Below the pieces are notes generated by a model. The model saw only the letters and a program-made list of their open reading frames with translations, ran no database searches and was not told the DNA's origin. This document shows, piece after piece, positions 1 to 10,283 of a stretch of 64,000 nt of DNA (position 1 is its first letter; each line of letters begins with the position of its first letter). The DNA is taken from NCBI RefSeq assembly GCF_042100115.1, contig NC_091275.1, forward strand, positions 310,001 through 374,000, written 5' to 3'. This stretch comes from Alternaria dauci (lineage: Eukaryota; Ascomycota; Dothideomycetes; Pleosporales; Pleosporaceae). The position numbers and the translations under genes are program-made.

Positions 1-2
1 CA

Positions 3-305
3 TCCACCGTCTCGTCGGCGCTATTGACTGAATCCTCCACCCCCCATTCTGATCATAACGCAGAAGAATCGTGTGCGATAGTATCCCACGGTTCCCCCTT
101 GGCACAAAAATGGCTGGAACAAGAACGTCAACGCTCCGATCCCGAACAGACCTGGACAGAGGAGATGCGCTGGTTGCGAGAAGTCTGGGCTGGCAAGACC
201 ATGGCTAGTCATGAAGTGCCGAGGTTTTGGGATCTGAGCGGGTATGAGGTGAGGGATGTGGGGGGCGAGGATGGATTGAGGGTAGGAGGTGAGGTGGCGG
301 AATAG
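3..305 (+). CDS. 3' end of an unidentified gene (partial)
   Basis: An open frame enters from the left edge with no stop and ends at TAG 303-305, giving the last 100 residues of a protein whose start is outside the window. The visible part is hydrophilic and charged, with a Glu/Arg/Trp-rich stretch around AQKWLEQERQR and EEMRWLREVWAG that could form amphipathic helix, then a Gly/Val-rich tail. No domain is recognised, there is no membrane segment, and no function is proposed. It is taken as real because the frame stays open from the edge and the middle part has protein-like composition, but an accidental open frame cannot be excluded. Confidence 0.45.
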   Translation, partial: STVSSALLTESSTPHSDHNAEESCAIVSHGSPLAQKWLEQERQRSDPEQTWTEEMRWLREVWAGKTMASHEVPRFWDLSGYEVRDVGGEDGLRVGGEVAE

Positions 306-2574
306 ATGGAATATATATTTCGGGGAAGGGGCCTGTGAGGGGTTCTTTGGTGTGCTTCGCGCGCTTGATCATCACGTTTTGGGAAGATAACGTGACGAAG
401 GGGGTTGCTCGGTTGATTGCTTATACGATACCCACATATTCTTCTTCTCAATACACTTTGTTCGCATTGTACATGACTACACTGGTTTTCGAAGAGCTAA
501 CAAGATTCTGCGTGACACTTGGCCGTTGCTTTCTTCTGGTTTTGTCGTCTTCTATGCACCTGTAACGTCTCTTGATGTATATAAGGGCATGCCGCTCTAG
601 CCAGGACTTGTTCGCTACTCTTGACTTCTGTCATGCATTGGAACAAGACAGGAAGGAGTAGAGACAGTGTTTGAAGCGCTCTTGGTGTGCTGAACCTGGT
701 ACTGTACCTGCTACGTCAGGACTGAACTGGGCCTGAAGTGGAGTACTACCGTGATTGGACTGTGATTGGACTGTGATTGGACTGTGATTGGACTGTGGCT
801 GGACTGCGGCTCGGGCCGTGGCTTGGACTGGGGACGGGAATGCCGCTAGGACCAAAGTAGAACTACTCTAATTATTCAACGAACGTAAGATCTAACGCCA
901 TGATGTTTGAGCAGTAACAAGAAAAGTGTTATACGACTCTCCTAACAATGTTTCCTCCAACGAGTGTAGAACGTAGAGTCCGGAATGACTTGATAGAAAG
1001 GAGCTGTCATGACATTGCGACCCAGCAAGTTTCAGCGATACAGGATGCCAGCGGGGACAAGCCATTCAACACCCCATTGCAAGGCTACAAATGTCTTTTC
1101 CTATGCGTACTCCTGAGACATAGCATAAGAGCCTTTGCATGCAAGCACTCAGCTTTCGTATGCAAGCATTCAAGACATTGGAAATCCGCATGTTCGTTGA
1201 TGGATCGCATCAGCGTTATTCGTAAGACATCCCAACGAGCCTTATACTTTCATCCAACAGTACCCAAATGACGATTCCCGTTGCTTCCTCCAACGACTCA
1301 TCCCTCGGAGGTAGTAGTCTTGAAAGCTCCCAAGACCGCTGCGCGTACCGCTTTTGCGAAATCCTTGATAACACCCGGCTTCTTCTCTTTGACGTCAACA
1401 ATATTTCCCTTGCACTTCGCCAACGTCTTAATCTTTGTCTTCATCCTCTAATAGAGCGTCCCCTCAGGCAGTACGGACGAAGTCTATAATAACCGAACGC
1501 GTGAGCTATTCGGTCAAACACCGTAGATTTCCATGCAACTCACAGCTCGCGAATCAGGATCAATAATCGCTCTCTCAAGTAATCCCATCAACTCCCGGAC
1601 ATGCGCCGTGTTTGCGACTGGTGTAAAGTCAAGCGGAGGGTGCCAATCAGGCGGAGGAGTCCATTAGGGTGGAGGGTTCCAGCTCATCGCAGCAGTCCAG
1701 TTAGATTAAAGAGTCCAACTGTTCAAGGCTTGGTCGGATTGCTGTCGGAGTAGGGCTGGGGCTTCGAGTTTATCCCACATAGACAGCGTAATAGCTACTA
1801 AAGAGCGCTGCGTTAGGACGGTGGTGTTTAGTAGGACATAGAGATCTAGAGCGTTTACAACATAGATTAAGAGCGTAGAAGAAACAAGGCATAAAGGTCT
1901 CACCAAGGGCTGCCGCAGAGGTAAGGTTAAGACACAGTCGGGGTTAGTGCCGCGTTCCGGTGAGATGGACATGAAGCAATGTGATGTTTGTTAGTGCCAG
2001 AGCGAGCAACATAACCCGGTTGGAAGAAGTCAAAGGCTTTCACCAATGCAGTCGTGCAAGAGTTTTAGGCATCCCATCATCGTCAGATCGTAGTGGAGTA
2101 AGGAGACGCATGGTTCCTTCAAGCAAGAACAGTAGTATTATCGTCGTCTAGGACACAATCCAGGATGCTACTACCGAAGCCGTCCCTGATGCCCTGCAGC
2201 TCCAGATGAGGCGTTCCATTGAGAGCAGCTGAGATACGGACTGACTCAACAACGACAGTTCTGGTGTGAAATGACGACACAAGTCCCAACCACCCAGCCA
2301 TGAACGTCGGCATAATCGGGACGATGACGATGGCCATCGGTGCGCGCCGGTACTCAGGCGCGGCAGCAAAAGGCCGAAAGCAAAGTCAGTATGTATGACT
2401 GGTCGAGTTGCTGAAGTTCATCACACAAGTGTTTGTGATGAAAAGCGGCGTGTGAGCCACCATCAAGCCAGTTTCTCCATCAGTTTGCTCTGTAGTGAAG
2501 GCCATGATGCTGTTGCTGTTGACGCAACGTCTGCATGGAAGCATGACTGCACATACCGAGCGAAAAGACCTCCG
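306..2574. other. Gene-free stretch
   Basis: No reading frame with protein-like composition was found here on either strand. Short frames overlap on both strands and show no motifs. The only structure noticed is the 11-bp tandem repeat near 751-830. Confidence 0.5.
751..830. repeat. 11-bp tandem repeat (minisatellite)
   Basis: The unit GTGATTGGACT occurs about four times in perfect form from 751, then decays into GTGGCTGGACT and CGGCTCGGGCC-like copies up to about 830. It is intergenic and no coding role is visible. Confidence 0.8.
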
Positions 2575-3125
2575 CTATAATGTCGTATGCTCAGAGTCAG
2601 GCTGACTGAGTACTCGCATGCACGTGGACCAACGCCGGCCAAGTGACGAGGAACTGCACGTGCTGTTGCCGCTGGCTGCGTGGAGGAACTGCATGAGCTT
2701 CTCCACCATCCGCATCTCGAGATTGTTCCCGATCTTTAGCGAAAGGATTGCGACGGGGATTGAGAGACTGGGAGGCTTCTGTGGATGCTGACATTGTTCG
2801 TGTTGATGAGAAGCTCACCAGCTACGTCGTCTTGGTCGTTGTTCGTCGTGCGCGAGTGGCGCGCCAATTTGTGGAGGGTGGCGCTCTCTTTGAGCCGCCA
2901 GTTTCGCTCGTCGCTAGGAACATCGTGGCGTCCTATCGGTGTCACCCGCATCGTTTTGCGCAAAGTAGAGCGACGTGGTCTCGGCGATGTGGTCGACCAG
3001 AGAGCTTGAATTTGGTGGCTGATGGTCTCAAAGATGCTTCGCAGCGAAGGAACCTTGAGGAGCAGCGTGCGCATGTGTCCCACCAACGACACCAGACCAA
3101 GCTGGCATTCCTCCAGAGTTGCCAT
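2575..3125 (-). pseudogene. Eroded gene relic, family not identified
   Basis: On the minus strand a protein-like frame runs from an ATG at 3125 and hits a TAA near 2736-2738. Strong protein-like sequence then resumes in another frame (residues NLEMRMVEKLMQFLHAASG, then SSSLGRRWSTC) and ends at TAG 2575-2577. The two parts read naturally as one C-terminal half of a protein, so the break looks like a frameshift in a decayed gene. Protein-like sequence in the first frame also extends a little upstream of the ATG at 3125, so the true start may be lost. I cannot name the family with certainty. A repeat copy lies directly upstream at 3269, consistent with a repeat-rich, decaying neighbourhood. Confidence 0.4.
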
Positions 3126-3268
3126 CGCCGTGAGTCCATGGACAACCGTTCGCGCCCACCATGATGAAGCTCGCAGAGGTGGTATTCCGTCGTGCCTGCA
3201 TCTGCCACGTTCGTGGTCTCAGACCAACCGCGCCGCAGAGGCCTGGGCTGCTCCAGGGCTGAGCTCCA

Positions 3269-3385
3269 CGAGTGTGCAAAGTCGCTTTTTAGTCACCTGG
3301 TGGGGGCGTACCGTACCGCGGTTATCACTAGGCTGTGCTTTGGAGGACGGTTGATCGTACGACTTTGGTGTTGAGTCGCTAGGTC
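3269..3385 (+). repeat. Dispersed TIR-like repeat, copy 1
   Basis: It starts CGAGTGTGCAAAGTCGCTTTT and aligns for about 115 bp with the left part of the MITE at 6682, including the GCTTTGG, ACGGT and GATCGTA blocks and a GTCGCTAGGT end. It is diverged by many substitutions. It is intergenic. Confidence 0.7.
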
Positions 3386-3986
3386 TGCTTCGCCTGGGAT
3401 TGTGGTTCTCGGCGTGGTACCGTGCCATCTGATGACTGTGGAGGAGGTTCTTGGTCGAGCGATGAGTCGAAATGTTCGTGTACGAGAGTACATAAAGCTG
3501 CTGCTGCTGCTGCTGGCTTCCCGCTCACGCACACCAATATGAAGCCCCCAACGACAACCCAGGCTCACGGCTTTGCTCTTGACAAGGCCACACCTGAGCC
3601 CAGGCAAGGATACAAGGCTAGCGACGCGCGACCAGCGAACAAGGCCCTCTTCATTCCAAACATCATGTCGCTGAGGAGGAGAAGCTAGCAGCATGCGCAG
3701 TGCTGAGCCTCAAACACGCATTTGTCATGACCGAGGGCTGACATTGCCCGCCCCCGCTCTCTTGTATCTCCTGTTCGTGTCGATGTGTATGCGTATGCGT
3801 ATGCGGTCGATTGCACGTAGTGCGGGTCTCATCGTGGAGGTAGGGGCGGGGCGGGGCGGAGCGGGGGGCAGACGTGTTGTTCGGTGGAATATGGCGAAAT
3901 GAATCTGGAGTCATCAGCAAGAATCCTTGGCAGTTCCTTGTCGGCCTTACAGTCTTTACGCAAGACGTGCCAGCTGCTCAGAGCCA

Positions 3987-4055
3987 CGAGTGTGTAGACT
4001 TCGCTTTTCGGTCTTGGTGGAGCCTACTGCATCGCGATGATCATTGGGGTTGAGC
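3987..4055 (+). repeat. Dispersed TIR-like repeat, copy 2
   Basis: It carries CGAGTGTGTAGACTTCGCTTTTCGG, then GCCTACTGCATCGCGATGATCATTGGG and GTTGAGCTT, in the same order as the MITE left end at 6682. Confidence 0.65.
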
Positions 4056-4362
4056 TTGGCTGCTTAGAGCCTCGCTTCAGCCCCCCAGAGGCGTGCATGA
4101 GCCGCCTGGAGTCCATCGCAATCGCTATCGTCCAAGCGCGCATAGCAGTCGCGCCCGCATCTCTCGACCTCAGATGTGTGAGTCGCTCTGGTCGACTTGG
4201 GGTAGGCGCTGTAGAGCCCTCACCGCCGACAAGTCCCGTCAAGTCGTCCAAGACGATGCTGCCATGCGAACCGGTCCCACGCAGTCGCTGCCGGTGTGGA
4301 CGTGTGCCTCATGTGCACCTTTAGATGCGGGATGCTGCCATGGCTTTGGCGAGAGGTGTGCG

Positions 4363-4425
4363 CGAGGGTGTGAAGTCGCTTTTTCGGCGGTAGAGGCCTA
4401 CTGTATCGCGATATACAGTGGGCGA
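4363..4425 (+). repeat. Dispersed TIR-like repeat, copy 3
   Basis: It carries CGAGGGTGTGAAGTCGCTTT, then CGGCGGTAGAGGCCTACTG and TATCGCGATA. Similarity to the MITE left end stops just after the TATCGCGATA palindrome. Confidence 0.7.
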
Positions 4426-5034
4426 GAGGTGTGCGCAGACACTGAGCACGTGAGATGCCGTTGTCGGCGTCGCTTTCCTGGAGCGAGGCGAATTTCGGCA
4501 CCTTCCGAGCACAAGGGGCTTGTCAAAAATCATCTACTGGCTTAATAAGCGTGACCATCACTTACACCACAGCTCGTGACGTCAGACATGACCCAGAGTG
4601 AACCAGCACCTCCGCAAATGGAAAACTTCACAATGCTTGCTTTTTGCTGGTAGCAAAAACTTTGCGAAAGTGCAGCATGCAAGTGCTGCTTTCGTCGACG
4701 GCATTGAATTGCGGATTCCGGACGTCGTAAAGATATCGCTCGGTCACGGACGCATCTTGTTTCCGATTCGGAACCTAGGTCCCCTTCTACGATCACAGCA
4801 ACGAGCAGCCGGTAAATCATAACAGTCAAGGCTGCGCGGAGGAAATGCGCCAATCACACGACAGCGCGATAGAGGTTCGACAAGCCGGTATAGAACAGTC
4901 TTTGGATGTAGATGAATTGAAGACGCGTCTCTACTCAAATCGCAGCGTCGCGGTCCAACCTCTATCACTTTTACTTCCGACCACCGGATGCACGTTCCAC
5001 AGGAAAGTATGTTTGTCAACACATCGGTAGCCTA

Positions 5035-5095
5035 CGAGAGTGTAAAGTCGCCTTTTCGGCGGCAGAGGCTTACTGTATCGCGATAATCACAGTTC
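5035..5095 (+). repeat. Dispersed TIR-like repeat, copy 4
   Basis: It starts CGAGAGTGTAAAGTCGCC directly after a TA dinucleotide. It continues with CGGCGGCAGAGGCTTACTG and TATCGCGATAATCA. The preceding TA fits insertion at TA, as in Tc1/mariner-like elements. Confidence 0.75.
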
Positions 5096-5253
5096 CACAG
5101 CAATACTGCTGCGCAGTGGAGGGCGTCAACACTTGAGTACGACTTCTAAAAATCGCTGTGGATGGATTTGGGTATTAAATGGACGGTACTATCATGATAC
5201 AGGAATACCCCCTCCTACCGGCCAGGCTAAACGCCATCTATACAAGTAATTCT

Positions 5254-6180
5254 CTACGCGAGATCATCCAAGACAAAGCTCTCGCTTGCTTCGCTCAAGT
5301 CACTTTTCCCTTGCGAAGATCTTCCCTTTGCCAACACAGGAAAGCAATACCCAGGATGGAACACCGTCAGCAATGCTACCGCAGTGACAATCATCGCACC
5401 CTCAAGAATGATAAATTCCACTTCGTCCCTCATAATCTCGCTCCGCCACCCCCCAGCAAGCTCAGGAATCCGGTATGCGCAGCGAATCAGGATAGTGATA
5501 TACGCTGTAACGATGGCGAAGAGGAATAGGTGGAACTTGGTGTCGCGAAAGATCGCCATTCCCTCCGATCCAATCTCGTCTCGATGGCGATAGGTGCGGA
5601 AGAGGTATTCCCCCAGGAAGTAGCCGAAGAAAGACAAGCAAACTACCTGGAAGATAACACCTACAAGCATGAGGTCGGTGCCAACGTCTTGCAAGTCACT
5701 GCCAAACTTGGCAGATGCAGCGATACCGCCGCCGGCGCCTTGTAAGATCAAGGATAACAGATCGCAGCCAACAAAGATCCAAGTATACCAGCCCGGCCGC
5801 ACTCTGGACCAGCTATCACCGAAGCTGCGCACAATGTGCTTCAGCGTAAGATAGATGGCAGCAGAGATGAATGCTGGTGCAATAATCAGACAGCAGATCT
5901 GCATCTGAAAGCCAGCTTCGTCGAATGGATTGTTCCACATCAGTATGCGGCCGATATATCCAACCGTTTCTCCTAAACATCCAAGCGCCACAGCGAGTGC
6001 GTAGCTCCAAGTTTTGTACCGGATGCCGAGGATAACGTGGACAACAAGGCTGAGACCAAAGAAACCTGCAAATGCAGCGTTCCATCCAAGCGAAGGATAG
6101 TATCCATATATGGTTCCTTCAACAGGACACTCTGGCGTGACCTGTGTGCAGAAGTCGGGGGCCGGAGGTGGGACTGTCAT
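5254..6180 (-). CDS. RTA1-like (lipid-translocating exporter family) membrane protein
   Basis: A single-exon gene of 308 residues starts at ATG 6180. It has the seven hydrophobic segments of the fungal RTA1/RTM1 family: an extracellular N-terminus with two Cys (CTQVTPECP), YYPSLGWNAAFAGFFG leading into TM1, the conserved GCLGETVGYIGRI segment, APAFISAAIYLTL, GCDLLSLILQGAGGG, and a last helix followed by a short polar tail. Length and layout match the family (about 300-350 residues). Members are plasma-membrane proteins linked to resistance to toxic lipophilic compounds such as 7-aminocholesterol; the transported substrate here is unknown. Neighbours are repeats, so context gives no pathway. 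The gene appears intact. Confidence 0.93.
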   Translation of the reverse strand: MTVPPPAPDFCTQVTPECPVEGTIYGYYPSLGWNAAFAGFFGLSLVVHVILGIRYKTWSYALAVALGCLGETVGYIGRILMWNNPFDEAGFQMQICCLIIAPAFISAAIYLTLKHIVRSFGDSWSRVRPGWYTWIFVGCDLLSLILQGAGGGIAASAKFGSDLQDVGTDLMLVGVIFQVVCLSFFGYFLGEYLFRTYRHRDEIGSEGMAIFRDTKFHLFLFAIVTAYITILIRCAYRIPELAGGWRSEIMRDEVEFIILEGAMIVTAVALLTVFHPGYCFPVLAKGRSSQGKSDLSEASESFVLDDLA

Positions 6181-6681
6181 TCTTGCCGCTAAAGTCCCTC
6201 GTATGCGAAAGAAGGTACGACGTAAGTTGGGATTCGTGTGATGATAAGAGCCTGGGATCTCCGGAAAGACGAGTATGGTAGAGAGTTGCGGTATGTCCAG
6301 CAGCAGAGTCGTGTGAGTGCCAACAACGCAGCAATATAGGTCTAGCTGTCGGGCTGCATTTCTGCACTGCCACTCAATTTACAATTGCACGTGCCTGTGC
6401 ACACTGAAAAACTTCATCCTCGGACGAATTGAAGAGCGATACCTGCCAGAACTAGTGCTCAAGTTGCGCCGAGTCAAGCTGCATGTAGTCCTACTACGCA
6501 ATGTTGCCGCATTCGTCGCACATGGCTGCGGACACACAGTGGATCCTACAGAAATTCGGCTCCATAGTCATCAGATTGTTGCTGGCATACCCAGTCTTTC
6601 GCAGGACGGAGTTGCTGTCGCCCGTTGCACTCGGATATCTTGGACTTCCGAGCAGCACGGTCCAGGCCCGAAACTCATCCA

Positions 6682-7144
6682 CGAGAGTGAAAGTCGCTTT
6701 TTTTGGCGGCAGAGGCCTACTGTATCGCGATAATCATTGCGTTTGAGCTTTGGGGAACGGTATATCGTATGGCTTTGGTTTTGGTTCGCTGGGTTAACAT
6801 CTACAGATCTGATCAGGAGGTATGAGCGATCTCGCTCTCACTTTCGTGCATTCAATGCAATGCGAGTCGGAGTGGGTACACAATCGGCGCAGTGGGTGTC
6901 GTGGGCGAATATTGTAAACCTGCAGATCGATCGGAAGGTTCGTCACCTAGCTTTCAAGGTTCTCTCGGACTTCAGCAACCCCAACTCGCCACTAGCCCCT
7001 TCTTCTATTTCCAGCATGTTGCAGCATAGCTTAACAATACGGATCCGACGTAATTACCGAACACACTCAAACGTTCCCCAAAGCTTAAGCCCAATAATCA
7101 TTGCAGGCCTCTCAGGAGACTGAAAAAGCGACTTTACACTCTCG
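6682..7144. mobile_element. MITE-like element with imperfect terminal inverted repeats
   Basis: The left end reads CGAGAGTGAAAGTCGC and continues with GGCAGAGGCCTACTGTATCG and CGATAATCATTG. The right end, read on the minus strand, is CGAGAGTGTAAAGTCGCTTT followed by GAGAGGCCTGCAATGATTAT. The ends are therefore inverted repeats of about 55 bp with indels. TA follows the right end; the left flank is CA. At 463 bp with no meaningful reading frame it fits a non-autonomous element. The left end is shared with five other copies in the window (3269, 3987, 4363, 5035, 25858). Confidence 0.7.
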
Positions 7145-7340
7145 TAATTACCGTACTAGCGGAGCCGGTCTCCTTGGCGCAGCTAGGTCGTAACTCAGTG
7201 AGAACAATCAGCACTGGGACAAGCCTGCGCTTCGCGTCCAGGTCAGCATACCGTGGGCAACACGTAATGCGCAGCATATTGAGACCTATGGCGCATTTAA
7301 AAGTTCCGAGAAGGTTTTGGCAGCTAGCATGTATAGGGCG

Positions 7341-7347
7341 TATATAA
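7341..7347 (+). promoter_or_regulatory. Probable TATA box of the FAD-linked oxidase gene
   Basis: TATATAA lies 72 bases upstream of the ATG at 7413. An in-frame upstream ATG-like start at 7317 lies before this box, so the box favours 7413 as the true start. This is a sequence match only. Confidence 0.4.
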
Positions 7348-7412
7348 GCACTCTGGGCGAGAGTCTTTTCAGGTATCTCACCAACCAACGCGACCGTATC
7401 TGTTTGCCAAAT

Positions 7413-9184
7413 ATGATCTTCTCTGTCAGCACCCTCTCAGCTCTTGTCACCTCCATGGTGGCAAGTTCTAGTCCTCATGATGGATATATAGCTGCCTCAA
7501 CGCAAAGCCTGCAAGCTTGTCTCGAAAGCAAGAGCGTCCCGACTAGCTTCAACTCATCTTCGGACTGGGCCTCGTTGATCGATCCGTACAACCTCCGTCT
7601 CAAATACGTTCCTACTGCCGTCACGCTACCGAAAACTTCTCAGCAGGTCTCTGATGCTGTTGTGTGTGCTGCGGCAGCCGGTGTGAAAGTGCAGGCAAGA
7701 TCGGGGGGACATTCGTACGGCAGCTTCTCGCTCGGCGGAAAAAACGGCAGTCTGGTGGTAGACTTGCGCAACTTCAACACCATTTCTCTGGATAACTGTG
7801 AGTTTTCATGTTTCTTCCGTATCTACTGCCACGGCACTGCTGACAACCACCAAGCGACTGGCATTGTAACCGTTGGAGGAGGTGCTCGTCTCGGCAATCT
7901 TGGCTTGGGGATATACAATCAGGGCCAGAGAGCGCTCCCACATGGAACTTTTCCAGGCGTCGGGATCGGTGGACATTACACTCATGGAGGCTTCGGCTAT
8001 TCATCTCGTCGTTGGGGTATGTATCTCGCATCTGTCGACCCTTCCCTCCCGCAAGGCCTTTATTTCGGGCGCACGCTGCAACTCAACGCCGGCTACACTT
8101 GACCTCGTGACATCATGGCTGACTAGTAGCTCTAACAGGCCTCGCGCTCGACACAATCGTAGCCATGGATGTCGTCTTGGCAGACGGTCGTTTTGTGCAT
8201 GTCACGCCAGCAAGCTATCCCGACTTGTACTACGCCCTGAGAGGTGCGGCAGACAGCATTGGCATCATCACAACATTCCATCTCCAAACGCATCCGGCAC
8301 CGGCTCAAGTCGTGAGTTACTCGTCCAACTTCTCGACAGCTCTCAAGACAGCCGATGCGGCGGCTGATATTGTTTTGAAGCTTCAGACCTTCGTCACCAC
8401 ATCGCCATACGTCAATCACAATCTTACTCTCGAGGTCTACACCAGCGGTTTTGGCGAGTTCAGTGTCCGCGGATGGTATTTTGGCGATCAGGCGTACTTT
8501 ACTCAAACCGTGTTTCCAGCGATGCTCAGCGGAATGCCGACGCCTGATAAAACTACTGTCCAGGAGTACGGCTGGCTTACGGCACTGGAGGACATAGCTG
8601 AGGGCGAGCCGCTCGTCGAGCCACTGAGCGGCTACAACAACCACCAGACCTTTTACACCAAGTCTGTCGTGACAAGGGAGGCTGAGCCGTTGACTAAAGT
8701 GGCTCTGGCGAGCTATTTCCAGTACATTAACGACAAGGGGCTGACGGCGACCTTTCCCTGGAACACCTTCATCTCGCTTTACGGTGGCAAGGACAGCCAG
8801 ATCAATACGCCTGCGGCCGACTCTGCCGCATACTCTCATCGAGACTCTCTGTGGGTATTCCAGGTAAGCAAAGAGCGCCTTCTGATATGCACACTGAGGC
8901 TAACACCTTTCGAGAACGTCGGCTCCAGCGCGGATCGCTTACCACCCTTCCCGCCAGAAATCACGACTTTTGTCAACGGCCTTAACGCAGCACTCACTGC
9001 CGCGCAACCCGACGGCGACTTCTTAGCCTATCCAAACTACCTCGATCCAGCACTGACACCTGAGGAGGCTGCAGACCTGTACTACGGCCCTGCCACCTAC
9101 GATAAGCTCGTCAAGATCAAGCGTGACGTCGACTCAGAGGCTGTGTTTTGGAATCCTCAGGCGATCGGAAACGCTGTTTTGTAA
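7413..9184 (+). CDS. Secreted FAD-linked oxidoreductase, berberine-bridge type
   Basis: Four exons (7413-7797, 7855-8016, 8139-8863, 8915-9184) joined by GT-AG introns of 57, 122 and 51 bases give 513 residues. A signal peptide (MIFSVSTLSALVTSMVASSS) is followed by the FAD_binding_4 domain and a C-terminal BBE domain (LYYG, then FWNPQAIG). SGGHSYG carries His-100, the usual covalent FAD attachment. The second attachment site, Cys in HGTCPxVGxGGH of bicovalent oligosaccharide oxidases, is Phe-161 here (HGTFPGVGIGGH), so flavin should be linked only through His. Relatives oxidise sugars, alkaloids or secondary metabolites using O2. Neighbours do not reveal the substrate. The start is chosen for the signal peptide and the upstream TATA box. 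Confidence 0.9.
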
Positions 9185-10283
9185 AAATGAGGATATAAGG
9201 CTGCATTTCATGGTATGTAAATATAAGACCTAGACTATTACATCATTCATGACCCCACATATCACAGTGTGTGTCCAGCACAGACAGCGCGTCTCCCACT
9301 CCTTACTGCGAGTGACTCGTCTTTGATGTACGAACAAGACCGGCTTTAGCTTTTTCGAAATAGCGTTGGATATTCGTTAGAGCGCCATCTGCATACTTCC
9401 AACATTGGCAGGCAACTTTGAAGGAGACGTACAAAATTAGAGAACTAGAGGGTAGGCCTATTCAACTTTGGCGGAGATTTAACTCCACTCGTCATGAGAA
9501 CAGCCAATACCTCCCTTATCTTCGAATTGAAAGACCACGTCAAAGCGTGTTAACATAGTGACTGGAGACCTGTGAACCATTCTTCGAGGCTGATGGTTCC
9601 AGAAACTGATGAAAACCAAATGGATTCAGATGGATCAGATGGAGAACACATGGGTCGATGACGATAGAATTGAGGAGCTCCGGGATAGGCTTTTGCCCCA
9701 TGGAAAAAGGAAAAAGAAATCCGATCCGAACCCCAACAATTCGTAGGCCTGGTGGAATGTTCGAGTTGTTCCTCAGCACTATTTTAGTGGGTATTTCTTT
9801 TGTCTTAATTGTTTTCCGATTAGTCATATAGCCACAGGACAGTAGAGAACTGCTTCGATAAAGTCGACTTCCTGATCAATGCCTCAGTCATTAATGATTT
9901 GCCCTACCACCTAGGTACGATGTCGCCCTCGCCTCGTCAGAACCCTACCTTCCAGCGAACGCTCGTCTTTTAATCCAATCATCGCTCAAAAGGGTACTTA
10001 CTACCTAAGCTACTAGCTGCAGGTATCGACTGTTTAGCTTGCGCCTTAACATCAGCTCGATCTTAGCGGACATTGCGGGGTCAATCTATGCGCGATTAGG
10101 TCAATTCCTCCCTGTCTTAGGTTCTAGACGTTCAGCCGCACTGCGCTAATCGATGTTGCGTGTACTACCAGCAACCCCGCTTGTGTGAGACTACCGCACT
10201 TTATAGCTGCGCATGCTCTACAGCTTATCTGTAGAAACAACCAGTCTCTGTTTATCACTAAGCTTCAGTCAACAGCAAAAAAC
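9185..10283. other. Gene-free stretch
   Basis: No protein-like frame or clear repeat was seen between the oxidase gene and the NLR pseudogene. Confidence 0.5.

Larger units (their letters stand above)
3126..5253. other. Repeat-rich gene-free stretch
   Basis: Four diverged copies of the dispersed repeat lie here. A short (GCT)n run is found near 3498-3517 and a GTATGC tract near 3790. Overlapping short frames on both strands show no conserved motif and were not called. Confidence 0.5.

Noticed and set aside
3422..3920. Short frames on both strands near the (GCT)n and GTATGC tracts
   Set aside because: Composition is driven by simple repeats and G-runs; no conserved motif.
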